A stretch of 64,000 nt of DNA, from contig NC_134461.1 of NCBI RefSeq assembly GCF_047948215.1, positions 129,032,512 to 129,096,511 on the forward strand, in the 5' to 3' direction. Positions 44,463-56,714 of the stretch are shown one piece after another. Source of the stretch: Lycorma delicatula. Taxonomy: Eukaryota; Arthropoda; Insecta; Hemiptera; Fulgoridae. Position numbers and translations under genes: made by a program. The number at the start of each line of letters is the position of its first letter. The stretch's first letter is position 1. Under the pieces are notes generated by a model. It was given only the letters and a program-made list of their open reading frames with translations, searched no databases and was not told the origin of the DNA.

Positions 44463-44700
44463 TTTCTTTTTGATCTTCTCCAGGCGGTGGTCGACAATGA
44501 ATTAAAAATTCTCTCTCGTGCACACTCTTTTATTGGAGCCTGAGAGTGGTGGAGCCGCAGCGCCTCTATGGTGGGAGAACAGCGCGGTCATCTGCGCGGC
44601 GGTAGTGATACTTGTATCAGCGCGTCCGTATACTGTGCGCCATTTCAAATCTGAGTTGCTATACCGTGTTCTTCCGGCGATATTAAATTAGGCATATATG
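44463..44700 (-). other. Upstream part of GC-rich island (possible 5' untranslated or promoter region)
   Basis: Minus strand from about 44695: GGCGCACAGTATACGGACGC, then a GCTGATACAAGTATCACTAC block, then a CTCCAATAAAAGAGTGTGCA block. The AATAAA could be a poly(A) signal of something upstream or an LTR-like R region, or chance. The region is not AT-rich like its surroundings and is continuous with the 44.1-44.46-kb frame. Confidence 0.4.
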
Positions 44701-44739
44701 TAGTAACTATATACATACGTACATAGAGTATATTTACTT

Positions 44740-45640
44740 TTCCCGCAGCTGCTCCAGCAGTTATAGCTTTTGCAACTACGTGAGTCAAAGGAAGAAGATT
44801 GTTGATCTATAGATTCGAGCGGAGCAGCATTCTTAGAAGTACGTTGTAACTTTTGTCTCTATTTTATTTTTAGGATTTCCCTATATTCTACAATCTTTGT
44901 AGTCGGCTGGGCGGGGTCCAACTGATAAATGCACAAGTGGCTGGAGTGCTTCTGTCTTCCTTTGACAATCTGTAAATCTGTGGCCTTCCGCACATTTGAT
45001 ACAGCGCATGAAATTATTATTACTATGGTCGTACTGATGGCAACTACTGCAAGCATTGCAGTAGACCGAAAGGTTTTCTTGGCGTCTCAAACGTAACGCT
45101 TCGGCTACCGATATATTTCAAGTGAAAAGTTTCTGTATAATTCTCCTGAGGTTCAAGGTTTACAAAGAACGTTGATATCGGATTCTTTGTTACTCGATGA
45201 CGGGCATTCATTACGCTTTGGACCTTATGCCCTTGTCTCAAAATTTCCTCTTTTATGACATCCACCGCTATTGAGTAAAACAGATCCCTGAGCACCACTC
45301 AAAAAGTAAGGATATAAATTCTTCCTCGTGAATAAAATTCCAATTAGATTATGCTCTCAGAACCAAGTCTATAATTCTCTTGTATATAAGACGTACTTCG
45401 AGATTACACGAAATTGTTTAGCACCGACCAGTCGCACATTGTAATCAGCCTTAAAGCCTCGGTTTCAAGCAGTTCATAAAGTTGCATTAAGTAATTGATG
45501 TCATATAGGACAATCGGGGGAGGTCTGACACTTTCAATGAAAGATTTTCGATACCTGTTCGACAAAAATATTAAAGGCATCGTTGGGTGTTTTTTCCACC
45601 CTAAATTTCAACTAACAAACATAATCTGCCACTTTAAGGA
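44740..45640 (-). pseudogene. Jockey-type gag (ORF1) pseudogene
   Basis: Minus strand. Blocks are LRDLFYSIAVDVIKEEIL (about 45295-45240), QGHKVQSVMNARHRVTKNP (about 45235-45180), STFFVNLEPQEN (about 45165), FHLKYIGS, and then zinc-knuckle sequence. The last complete knuckle is CIKCAEGHRFTDC (C-x2-C-x3-H-x4-C, about 45005-44965). A degraded third unit ends GPRPADYKDCRIY (about 44905-44875). A Ser-rich tail with a QQSSS-like run continues to about 44740. In Jockey-type elements this protein binds element RNA for nuclear delivery. Frameshifts at about 45090 and within the N-terminal half (45300-45640) kill it. A frame further up (45647-45829, IPRKLYRYRRKQIRDNIVNN) may be its N-terminal extension. 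Confidence 0.8.
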
Positions 45641-45829
45641 ACTCGGCTAAGAGTTATCAGATTCAGAGTCACTTTCTGAGCCGTCAGCTAAATTGTTAAC
45701 AATGTTATCTCTAATCTGCTTCCTACGATAACGATATAATTTTCTGGGGATCCTTGCTTGAAGACGCCATAGCCCATATTTTATAGAGGTTATTAAACTT
45801 TCGCAAGAAGATGCCGGATCAGCTGACAA

Positions 45830-46489
45830 CTGATCCGAATGACGATAGAGAGTTGTTTGGTTAGGGACTATATGTTATAGGAGTGTAAACGACTAAAGAA
45901 AAACACTTAACTGACGTATAAATAAAAATACCTTATACAATTTATTTCTCATATAAAATCTGCCATGTGGCCAACAATAACCTGGTACACAACGTTTTAT
46001 TTCAGAGAAATATCAAATATACTTTTATATATATATGTATATATTTTCATACAGTTACATGAAAAAATTACAGCTTTTTTTTATTGTTTCTATTAAAAAA
46101 CGTTTCTATACCTAAAAAAAAAAAAAAAAAATATTATCTAACAATGTAAAGATATTGAGACCAATTTACTTAAAATTAAATTAATATATGGTTGTGAATT
46201 ATATAATACAATAATATAACCTGCAAATATAAAAGTAATGACTTTTTGTGGCAAGGATTTAATCTGATCGAACATAAAAATAAGAAGCCATAAATTTCGG
46301 TTTCTCTATATAGATCAGAACATAATGTCTTATTGAGCAAACCACAATAACAATTCAGTCAGAAGAAATCAGTATTTACGATTTGTTGCGGGTATAACTT
46401 TGTTATTAAAAAAAAACCTGAATTATCTGCATCCCGATCAAAATTTACATAAATGTTCAAATAATTTTCATTAATACCTGAATTGTAAA
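45830..46489. other. AT-rich non-coding stretch
   Basis: A poly-A run lies near 46112-46131. No gene was recognised. Confidence 0.5.
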
Positions 46490-46775
46490 TTATTTTGGAT
46501 CGTCATGTATCTATTTTAATATTAATTGTTTTATGTATTTATATTTAAACGATTTAATATGTATTTTAATCAGATCTACTTTTTTACTTTAAAATTAATT
46601 GTGAAGTTTCTAATGCCGCTCTGATGAAGGTTTTTACCGTGGTTTTCCACGATCCATCTACGCAAATGCTGGATCGGTTCTTTTTTTATCCGCGATTCTA
46701 TCCTTTCCTAACTTGATCTAAGTAGTATAATATTCTGTAAAGATCAGAATAAAAAACGTATTTATTACCTCAAGA
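46490..46775 (+). repeat. Family Q dispersed repeat, uninterrupted copy
   Basis: Blocks are TATTTATATTTAAACGATTT, TTTTAATCAGATCTACTTTT, TTTTTACCGTGGTTTTCCAC, and the end AAGATCAGAATAAA, in the same order as at 11.9 kb. It lacks the family R insert seen at 34.9 kb. Confidence 0.7.
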
Positions 46776-49479
46776 AGAAAATACAGAAGTTAGAAACGAA
46801 CTAAATATTTTCAGTGTTATTGATAGAATTATGTAAATATAAGCCGATCAGAAGAAGAGATTTTGGTCGTCAGTGAAAGCGTTGAAAAGATTAGCTTGTA
46901 CAGTTGAAAAGGAATAGGCGTAAAACGTAAAGAAGTAGAAAAATTAAAAATTTAAATATTTCCTTTTACAGAAATAATATTACTCTGTCGACGGGTTTAA
47001 ATAATATTTACTAAATAGATATTTCTGACTATTTAATAAACTTTATTTTTACTTTTACTTAAATAAGAGCTCAAATTATTAGCAAATTAATGACTTTAAA
47101 ATGATAATTTTATTTATTTGCTGTCTTCTCATATTTGGATCGTTGTTATTTTACGTAATTATATTTTTATTATTCTGCCTTCATATTTGTAGAACTACGC
47201 TGCGAGAAGGAAAGTATGATAGTCGGTCAGAATATGGGGTACGGGTTTTGTATTTCTCGAAGTTTGATCTCCCAGGGACCCCCAAAAAACTACGTACGGG
47301 TTTTACTGTTTTTTAAGCTTAATAAGTTTTGACTGGATAAACCGATTTTGATGAAATTTGGTACAGACTCGTCACGTGAGCAAACTTGTCGGTAAACTTT
47401 TTGGGGTTCGATATCTTCAGAGTGTGAGGTAGATAATGTCTTTGGGGTCAGTTTGCTCAAAATCTGCAAAAATAATACCACTTTATATCAAGCAAAGTAC
47501 AAGCTTACATATTATCTTACGATTTAAAAAAAAAAATTGGACCAAAAATTTCCCCTTTCCGGAATAATGAAAAAGTTATATTTTTATTTAATGCATTATC
47601 TTTTAACCGAATTTTTTTATGTTTTCTTAAACGTCGTACTAGTGTAAGTAGCCCAAAAAATATACTTTGTAGGCAATATTGAGGCTAGAGAAGCCGATCA
47701 ATATTTAAAATTTAGATTTTTTTTTTTAGTTTATTTAAAGTTTTAGTAATATATTAGAATAAGATTCATCATAATTCACCCCACCCAAAAAAGAGAATCC
47801 TAGGTAACTTTTTATTGTTTGTACATTTTTCAGTGTAATTTCTCTTTAGTTTCTTCAGATTAAGATAGTAAAAGTAGAAAAATCAAGAAAAAAGATCCTT
47901 GGGAGGTGATTTTTGAGATGGGGGAGCAGAAAAACGTAAACGATAAAGATTTTTTGAAAATGGTCCAATAAATTTCTATATATGGACCGTTGATAACTTT
48001 TAGGTTTGGACAAAATTAAAATACGGAAGCATAATTTTCACAATTTTTAATTTTTGGCTTTTTGTTGAGTGAATCGTATAAAGTCGAATTTTAGTAAGAT
48101 GAAGGTACTTAACTAAATTATTTAAAATTCCAAAGCTTTATTCCAATCGATTTTAGGGATTGGAGCATATCCAACATTATTTCTAAATTTTTTTTTTTTT
48201 AATCTCGAAAAGCCGTCAAAGGAAGTTAATATTTGAGACAAATATTTGATTATTTATATATACCCCAGCTTCGGCCTAATTTTCGGCTTTATCAGACAAA
48301 GGAGCATTACGCTACCTAGGAACTCATTTTTTTTAATCTTGTTGAATACCATTGTACTAAAATGGAAGCCAATCATGGCTATGAACGGGTGGGGAGGTGT
48401 GGCGTCCCAAGCGTCACAAGGTGGCTGCCTTCCCCTACGGGGTTGGGGTGACTTTTTTAAGTAAATAATTACTCCGATAAGTAACAAAGAAACTACCTAA
48501 AGAAACAAGTACTCCCAAAGAAACTAGGAGGCTAAATGGAACCAATCCTTAAAACGTCTTTTTTTTCAGCTTTAATTTTCAAGATTGAGAATTCAGTAAT
48601 AAGCATTTTTTATTATTACAGTAAATAAATGATATTAGATTTTTTAAATTATATTATAATAAATTATAATAATAAATGAGTATTAATTTAGACGATCTGC
48701 AACTTTTTTTTAAAAAAAAAGGGGTCAGTGGCCGAATTTAAGAATATAAAGATTTGTTTTGTATTTTTTTTATAATTTCCGATTTTTTTTCATGTTGTCT
48801 CAGTAATTTAAAACCTTATCCTGGAAGTCAAATGGGGATCTAATTTTTTTTTCTAAAAATTTTCACTCTTTTTCAATTATTCTTTTAGTACAACGTAAAT
48901 TTTCAGGTAAAAAAATAATTTGGTCAAAGAAATCAAATCGGATTCAAATCTTTTTACTAATCTTTTTGATCTTTTTCGAAATTGTATTGTAAATAAAGCG
49001 TAATTAATTCATTATGTTTTTTAAAAACCCTATTGGAGTATTTGAATTAAAAATTTGTCAAGGACAAAGCCGATAAAGTTATACAAACCGTCTGCCGGCT
49101 TTATTAATTTTAATATTGTACTCTGCACATGCTATTTCCTTTTTTCATACAGAAAAATAAATGACTCCTTTCTTTTAAACTTATGACCTCTGGAGAAACA
49201 TTTTTTTTCGTTAAGAAATGGAATGATGCAGAATAAAACTATTCTGTTACCTGAAGTTTTTTTTTTTTTAATAATAACAACCCGTTGAAGGATAATGAAG
49301 TAATTTTTCTGACAATACAATTGCCGATTTTTACTTCCATTCTTACAGTTGCAATTTTATTGTTGTAGTATACTATTTATTCGTAAATTTATGTATACAT
49401 TACATACTGCAAATCATGTCTGAATAATATGAAATTTTTATATGATAAAGATTATAATGTTTCTTAACGTATTTTTAGT
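46776..49479. other. Long stretch of unassigned repeat-like sequence
   Basis: At 47325-47460 a phrase around GATAAACCGATTTTGATGAA recalls dispersed insect repeats. At 48360-48450 a short GC-rich block (GGGTGGGGAGGTGTGGCGTC) interrupts AT-rich sequence. The frames at 47101-47316, 48246-48464 and 49132-49320 do not resemble known proteins. Confidence 0.4.
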
Positions 49480-50330
49480 TTCCCGATAGCGCTATAACTC
49501 TATATTGTAATCGTTCGATTTGGGCATATGAGGTTTTCACCGGATCTTTGACGTTTGAACACCTAAGGAACCCAAAAAAACGGATGGAAATTTTCCGGAT
49601 GTAATATTCATAAGTACGGGTGTATGTTGGGTGTTACTCTCTAAATCACCTTATATTTCCAGAACTATTGGACAGATTACTTGGTCAGTAGTTATGCGGT
49701 CAGAATTATCTGACCACAGTTGATCAGATTACTTCTATATACGGGGCATCGAGGACATTTAATTTTCAACTTAAAAGATCAAGGGATGAGGCTGTACAGG
49801 GAAATCACCCTCATTATCACGATATTTCACCTAATTAAGGTCATATTTTTCTTAGACACGTGTGTTAACAAATAAAAACTAGCAATATTTCCAAATCGCA
49901 CCCCCACCCTAAAAAAATGCTTTTGTAGTCGCCTGCTATATTCTGATGTCACAGGTGAGCGGTAGAATTAAATAAATGAATAATATTTAAAGTGAAAACC
50001 CGTAACTCGGTCTGGCCGGGTCTAGAACTCGATCGCCCGGTCGGCTCGGTACCTGGTACGTTAAAGCTCGCGGCTACACCAGTCTGTTGACCGTATATGC
50101 GAAATTTGAGGGATGTAAGTTGTGAAATTTCATTAATTTGGTTAGTGCCGACCATCACCGGTAGTATCACCATACCCTCGCGAATTAAATTCGGTATGCG
50201 TGCGCGCTTTAGTTAGAATCGTTTAAGTAAATAAAAGAAAAAGTAATATATTTAAATAAAATGATAAATATTTTAAATTATATTTTCTGTGTGTAAGTCA
50301 CGCATCAACCCGCAGTTGTAGGACTTTCCC
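49480..50330 (+). repeat. Family S repeat, copy A
   Basis: Collinear with copy B at 56.7-57.6 kb. Shared blocks include GATAGCGCTATAACTCTA, TTTGGGCATATG, GGATGGAAATTTTCCGGATG, TCTAAATCACCTTATAT, AACTCGGTCTGGCCGGGTCT, and GTGCCGACCATCACCG. The segment 49995-50100 on the minus strand has a tRNA-like look (TGGTGTAGCCGCGAGC, then GAGTTCTAGACCC as possible A and B boxes). It lacks about 65 bases present in copy B. No protein. The antisense frame at 49949-50173 is not convincing. Confidence 0.8.
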
Positions 50331-50546
50331 AGAACGAAGTTTTAGCAGTGTATTATCTGGGTAAATGTGTTTCATTCTATTAAAATAAAACTGTGATTGA
50401 AATTTATTAAATAATTTTTATAATAAATATAATTTTTTCCATAAAAGAGATTACGGTACTAAACAACTGAAAGATTCATTGAAAAATTTCACATTAAATT
50501 TTCAAAAATAACATTATTTTTTGAAATAATAAAAATATGTACATTC

Positions 50547-50550
<4 letters not shown>

Positions 50551-50602
<52 letters not shown>
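50551..50602. repeat. (CT)26 microsatellite
   Basis: Pure CT array followed by a GTGTGCGTGCGCACGTG stretch. Confidence 0.98.
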
Positions 50603-50604
<2 letters not shown>

Positions 50605-51579
50605 GTGTGCGTGCGCACGTGTTTTTGTAAATAAATATATTTTTTTAAACCAGACAGTTCACGTTTTCAAGATCTAATCTTTTAAATAAAGCGACTAAAT
50701 ATCTAATTTTTATTCATTTAATTCTGTTACTGTTTTAACAATGTAATGAATTATTTACCTTCACCGGCTACAGCTTCACTTGTACAAGTAAACGATTCAA
50801 ATTTAGCCGAATGTACAGTTAGGTCTTCTGATACGACCGTAAAAGTAAATGAAATATTTATAAAGAAAATTTTAAAGATTTTTACAACTAAAAAGCGGGT
50901 AAAGGTTTGTACAACTTTCCGGGCTTAACCAGGAAAGTTACGCAACTCTGGCTACCGATCCAGACTAGGTAGATTGCTACTAAGAAGGAATATTTTTAAT
51001 AATTTTCCTCTTAAAACTACGGGAGCTTAATAATATAGCTTTAATATTTCATCGATTCGCTTCGGTATACATTTGGTTAATTTTATTACGAAATCCCATT
51101 TACAAGATTATTTTCTTATAGAAAAAAGAGAGAATGTTAATCGATATAGGTGGCTCCAAATAAATAGTACCTGTTTTAATACAGCCACAAATATTTATAA
51201 TATTAAGATACAGACTTTTTGGTTGCCAATTTAAAATATTAAATTTCTGATCAATGATCCCACACACGGTTCCTAAATGTTTTGGATTTCGACTCTGTTA
51301 AAAAATGATATCAGTTTCATTTAATTTTTATATATAATAATTTTCATTTAAAATTATCTAAATACTCAATATGAATTATAATCCCATTGATGAAGAGTTT
51401 AGGCTTTTCTTACAGTCCAGTGACCGACTCCTTTTTCCTGTTTTTTTTCTAAAATAGGTTACAAGACAAATAAAAAGATAAAAGTTTTCATAATATTTTA
51501 TATTTCCGCTTGATATATCATAATTTATTTGATTTTTGATTTTCTTCCCTCTAAGACTCTCACTCTAACGTTCCTAGTT
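50603..51579. other. Non-coding stretch
   Basis: The frame at 50746-50928 (MNYLPSPATASLVQVNDSNL start) does not resemble a family I know and has no supporting context. The rest is AT-rich. Confidence 0.45.
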
Positions 51580-53221
51580 GACGCATTTCGGAGTACCTCC
51601 TTTCTCAAAGCGCTAGGCACTCAAATCAACTATCATAATCCTACGATAAGAGATATGGCTGGCTACGAGCCTGATTATGGCTCCAACCCCCTTTATTGGT
51701 GGACAGGTACTTGCTGTCATTCAGCGGCCTAGGCGTGGCAGCGAATTGCTGTCTTTGACGAGACAGCAATTCGCTGGAATTGGAATCCGTAGAATCATTC
51801 ACTCCGATCGGGGGTTGAATTACCGTACCATGCGTATTCTTTACAAAGATGTCAGCGAATATTTATGCTGTGTGCTGCGCCTGTATGGACTCACCGCATA
51901 GCTTTTAGGCATTGCGCGGATATTTTGCTACGGGCCCAGCGACTCCTCTTGCTGGCTGTTATAAGCGGTTATAGAACGGTCTCGCGGGAGGCAGTCTATA
52001 TTATAGCCGGAGTCAAACCGATAAATATCTTGGCTAATGAGCGTAAGGAACGCTACATTTCCAAGGTAAATAACCTATTGACGTCACAACGAATGCAGGA
52101 GATTGAAGACCGTGGCCTTGCGTCTTGGCAGATCAGGTGGGTTGAATCCCCAACACGTCGCTACACAAATGGTATATTTCCTATAGCGTCTAATTTAGGT
52201 GCGATTAAATGGGTCTCCCCCAGTCGGTATATCACACAGTATCTCTCAGGACATGGTGCCTTTCCGGCGAGATTGGCTAGGTTTCGTTTGGTGGATTCGA
52301 GTCGATGCCCGGATTGCGGGACTGTGCACCACTACGTCTGTCTCCGATACGAGGTCGAACGTTTGCGAGCTGTTAGGGAAGTTGAGAGAATATATCTCTT
52401 CCTGGATGTCCGTACCAAGTGAATAATCCGCGAAGAAAGGTCTATAGTGGTTCGTTTTCTTCGCGTCCTTGCAATGCGTAGGTCTGCAGAGGGAGTTCAA
52501 TCGAGTTACTCGATCGTGGTAGGATCCCGGGTGGCTAGTGTTCCGGCTTAGGCATTGGATCGGTTGGAGGTAGGCGCGTTGGCATTGTGCCACGGTTATA
52601 TTGGTATTGTTTGTGTTACGGTTTGGGGCTCCCGCTGTTGGGGTGGTGGGGGCTGCGCTGCCGGGGTGACCCGTGCGACCGGGTGCGTGGCTTCCCTTCG
52701 CCGATGGGGGTTCTGATCGTGTCTTGGTAATGCCACGCGATACACCATGCTGTGACCGTGTGGAGGTGCTAGGTTTGTCCCTCGGCTTCTGCGCGGACCG
52801 GAATGACGTTGCGTTCCCCTTGTTAGGCGACCTAAACTGGTCGACTTATTTGGGTGTTGGTCTGAATTTCTACGTTGCTTAAAATAAAATTTTGATCGAT
52901 ATGAGTATAGCACTATTTAACTTTAAACTAGTTCGTTTTCTGAGGCATTCACATTCACGAAAGGTTGTCAAATCTGTACTAGACTCGGGGTCTGCGCTTC
53001 CGCGGTTTCGGTCAGTTAGTTTCAGGGAATCATGTAAGGTTGGATGTGAAGATGTCCGTTTGAGGCCTACGTGAAGGCGAAATTTAATATCTATTTATAG
53101 ATGCAAATGTCTACCGAGGCATTTACATCGGTGGCATCCCGACTGAGGTCTGGCTGATGACTGTGACATGTAATCAGTTAAAGGGTCTAAAGACCACCTC
53201 CGGTAAAGCCTCTCACACCTC
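51580..53221 (+). pseudogene. R1-like LINE, copy 2 (reverse-transcriptase tail to 3' end)
   Basis: The readable part starts at about 51820 with MRILYKDVSEY and AAPVWTHRIAFRHCADILL (51865-51940), then QRLLLLAVISGYRTVSREAV, AGVKPINILANERKERYIS, and GAIKWVSPSRYITQYLSGHG. These are the thumb and C-terminal region of an R1-clade protein. The zinc knuckle is damaged: CPDCGTVHHYVCLRY lacks residues present in copy 1. A frameshift precedes 51865. The 3' untranslated region (52420-53221) is GC-rich and ends around a perfect small palindrome, GGTCTAAAGACC (about 53178). This is the longer of the two copies. Confidence 0.85.
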
Positions 53222-53598
53222 TTTTTCTTGTCACTTTATCCACCCATCTGATTTTTAACATTCTCCTATAGCATAACATTTGAAAAGCTTCTAATCTTTT
53301 CTTCTCAAGCGATTCGATCCAAGTTTCACTTGCATCTAAAGCTACGCGCCAAACATATACTTTCAAAAATATTTTTCTGACGTTTAAATTAATTTTTGAT
53401 GTAAAAAAATTATATTTCTGACTGAAGGCTCGTTTCGCCTATGCTATTCGGCATTTTATATCGCTTCTGCTTCGTCCATCTTTAGTAATTCTATTTCCCA
53501 AATAAAAAAATTCTTCTACCTCTATAATCTTTTCTGTTCCTATTTTTACATTCAGCGGTCCGTCTATTTCTACCGCATTTCATTACTTTCATTTTGTT
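53222..53598 (-). pseudogene. RTE-like LINE fragment, second copy
   Basis: Collinear and very similar to 2126-2505 (for example CACTTTATCCACCCATCTGA and GACTGAAGGCTCGTTTCGCC), minus strand. It encodes the YLGS-to-ETW region of the reverse transcriptase with small deletions. It is truncated on both sides, abutting the R1-like 3' end and the inverted-repeat element. Confidence 0.85.
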
Positions 53599-53696
53599 CA
53601 TCATAACTTCATCATATATTGACGCGTGTCAGTACAGTGATTTTTAAAAATGGAGTAAATCTGAAACGCGTCAACATATGATTTAATTATGATGAA
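53597..53696. mobile_element. 100-bp inverted-repeat relic, possible internally deleted mariner
   Basis: 31-bp imperfect arms at 53597-53627 and 53666-53696 share ATTGACGCGT/ACGCGTCAA cores and outer TTCATCATAA/TTATGATGAA. The 38-base centre contains GTGATTTTTAAAAATGGAG, resembling the start-codon context of some mariners. This would be a very small deletion derivative (MITE-like). No TA duplication can be asserted. Confidence 0.55.
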
Positions 53697-53992
53697 GCTA
53701 AGAAAAATAGATAGTAATACTCAATACAAAAAAAAAATAAAGCAAATAATTACTCTTCGACAAAGGTCAAAAACGATTGGAAAAGCAGAAAACGATTGGG
53801 TGAAAATGGAAATAAAATCATTAAATTTAATAAGAACAATCTAAATAAAAATTTTTTAATGTACGCTCAATGCTTAGTTAACATTTTTTTAATAGAAAAT
53901 TTGTATATAATAATAGAAAAATCAAGGGCAAGAATTAAAAACGAATTAAAGAAACTAATATGGTAGACATAGTAGGAGATTAGAAATACGGA

Positions 53993-54340
53993 GTGTTTGT
54001 TTTAAAACGCAATCCAAGCAAAATACTTTTTAGAAAAATTTAATACTATAATTTCGGATGAAGAGGTTGGCAGCGCTAGCTGTTGTTGTTTTATAAACAG
54101 ATATATAATTTTCTAATTCTGTTTTGTTAACGGTGATTTATTTTTGGTTATCTGTGTGTTTTATTGGAAATAAATAGTTTTGAACGCGTAACAGAGGTTT
54201 TTTATTGTAGAAATTATAAAAGTTATTTACCTAAAAGTAGGTTTCAGAATAAAGATACTTCGAACGTTACAATGACAATGCTAGGAAGTGTAGAAAACAA
54301 CACTCAAATCGATTACTAATCAAAATTGTACGAAGCTCCT
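53993..54340 (+). pseudogene. Possible 5' fragment of a Tc1-like element
   Basis: After a TA the sequence CGGAGTGTTTGTTTTAAAAC then GCAATCC resembles the inverted repeat of the 28.5-kb element (CAGAGTGTCCCATATTAAAC then GCAACCC). About 180 bases on, a QRFFIVEI then KSYLPKSRFQNKDTSN reading (two frames, about 54195-54260) is in the position and style of the transposase N-terminus. It has no catalytic part and no right end. Tentative. Confidence 0.35.
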
Positions 54341-56714
54341 AAATTACGGTATTGATTTACGTACAAAATTTATTCAACTCTTTCAGTAAATATTAATATT
54401 AATTACTCGTATTTCATTTTTGAATCAATCTCAGAATTTTACTCCTTAAGTAAATTTGTGAGACATGTATCCCTGCTGTATCCCTCTGCTCTTTGACCAA
54501 AATTAAAAGGTATCAGTGCCTCATTTACAGAAATCATTATATCAAATGTCATCCGAATCGGTCAATCCGCTCTAAAGATAACAATCGACAAATAGGTCAT
54601 CGTACAAATACATCTTTAAAGAATTTTTCAATGCTAAAATTGTAATTTTTGTTGACAAGCCGTGAAGATCCGCAAAAATCATTCACGCCTTACAAAATTT
54701 GATCCGGTTTGTATACATTTCCTTGTATAGTTAGCTAAACCGTACAGTATAAATTTTGAAAAGTACCTACTTTACATAAGTTGATTTATGAGATTTAATT
54801 ACAACCGTTAAAAGTGGAAATAATGACCTTTATTACGGTAAATTTTATCTTCATTATGATTCAAAACATTTTTTAAAGGGGGTTCAGTTTTGTAAATCGT
54901 AAATCAGTTTGTAACTAGTTAATTTTTTGCCGTATAAAGAATTTGTTAAATACTTTTAAATGATTTATTTGAAGACGGATTCATAAAATATACGAGAAAA
55001 TTTCAGAAATACAATACGATCGATCAGACAGGCTTTTTTTTGTTTTATCTTTTAAATCTTTATTTACCCTTTATTTAAGTTCTCGAAGAAGATAAATCAT
55101 TTTATGAAAATCAATGCGGACGATTTTGAATATATAATACATTACTACGAATATAGGCTATCTTGTTTATGTACGTTCAAAAATTATTAAATACATCACC
55201 GTTCTCCACAGCAGTCGATTAAAAATTAATGCGATTCCTGTTTCCAAATATTCTTACACAATAAGTATTACAAAACGGAGACAATAAAAACGACTAAACC
55301 ACGTAATACAAACATATACGCTTATAATCTTGCACCCACATGCTAAGCTAAATATTAAGAGTACATAATATATAGCCTATGTGGGAGAGACCGATTTGGA
55401 AAAGGTGCGTAACCATTCATCCTATGAATCACTTGCAACTGACCACACCCTGAACTAGATACATAGTACGAAATAATATGCAAACAATACACATCAAACT
55501 TCCTCTATTATCCGTTATTTCCTTTTCTCCGATTTGTTTAGCGACTGCTAAATCATAGGTCCAGTTAATCAAGTTTCTACATCTTCTTTTTCTATGCTCA
55601 TCGTTTAATCTCGATACATTTTCTCTACCCGACAACCTAATTTAAAATTTTCTAAAGCAGTTACCAAACCGTCATTTTTTTCCATTTAATAATTAAATAA
55701 TCCAAGCGTTTTAATATTTAAATATTTTTTTTTATGATTACATAGATTTTGTCATCGGCTATTACATCCCAAAATTTCTTCTTTTATTGGAAATTTTTCC
55801 TATTAGAATGAAGAAGAATTAGAAGACCAGAATTTATTCATTAATTATCTTAATCCTGGCTATTGTACGACCACTGGTTCGACCGGACAGTGTGACCGAT
55901 CGAACTACATAAATACATAGAACGCAGTAACTAGAAGACTGGTCCGTGAATCTAGAGGCCGTTTAGCTTAAACTTAGAAAATTGGGGACAAAAGATCAAG
56001 GTAATAGAAATAAATGTATAGTAGTAAGAAATAAGTGTAGTTTTTTAGGTACTTTTCTGTGGTAGATGCGATATTTCTAATAGGATGGCTGAAATTACCG
56101 TTAATTATTACAGTAACATTCTATTATTTATAAAGCTAAACTTCTGGTTGTTTTGTTGAATGATAAATTCTCTTGGTGTAATCGCGTTGATTTTATTTGT
56201 AACAAAATCAAACCGTGCTATTTTGTTTTTAAAAATCTTTATAAAAGCTAAGCGTTTCATGATTAATAAGTATTTGTTATGCTTATGTACATTCCAATAC
56301 AAAATGTTGTATTGCAGTTCCCTGAAAAAAGTTAACAGTTTAACTGCCCACAAAAATGGGCAGTTTAATCGTGGTTTTGCGCCGACAAGTTTGAATCATT
56401 TAGACCGATATTCAAAAGGTTAAAAATGTTATTTTGTTTTTGTTTATATTAACAAATGTGTAATTTTTTTTTAAATAGTTAGTTATACCTTTAAAAAAAC
56501 CTCTTTTAAACTAGATGACAGAACCGTTCGTTTGTTCGTTAAAGTGAACACAATATTTTTTTTTCTTACGAAAAATAATTTCTTCTTATTTTGTTGCAAT
56601 TTTAATAAATATTCGTTCCATATTAAAAAAAAATCTCTTCCTACTTTCTATTTAAAATATAATTAAAGATTTTATTTTCCTGAAATAATATTACTTTGTA
56701 GAAAAATTTAACTT
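54341..56714. other. Long AT-rich stretch without a recognised gene
   Basis: It contains a perfect 9-bp hairpin at 56342-56365 (AACTGCCCA and its complement). The frames at 55429-55635 (minus; SRLNDEHRKRRCRNLINW), 56108-56353 and 56160-56423 are not recognisable. Confidence 0.45.

Noticed and set aside
44108..44543. Plus-strand frames of 121 and 67 codons and minus-strand frames of 106 and 110 codons
   Set aside because: Several overlapping open frames are expected in a GC-rich island. I kept only the frame with a plausible start, stop context and Ser-Met-Asp end, and that one only tentatively.
44500..44560. LTR retrotransposon R region (AATAAA within an AGAGTGTGCAC block)
   Set aside because: No paired LTR, primer-binding site, polypurine tract or TG...CA ends were found nearby.
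47101..48487. Frames around 47.1-47.5 and 48.2-48.5 kb as small genes
   Set aside because: Frames are open on both strands and the sequence has a dispersed-repeat look; no conserved motif was seen.
55429..55635. Minus-strand frame with SRLNDEHRKRRCRNLINW as a gene fragment
   Set aside because: Better than average composition, but no family recognised and no neighbouring exon or element end to support it.
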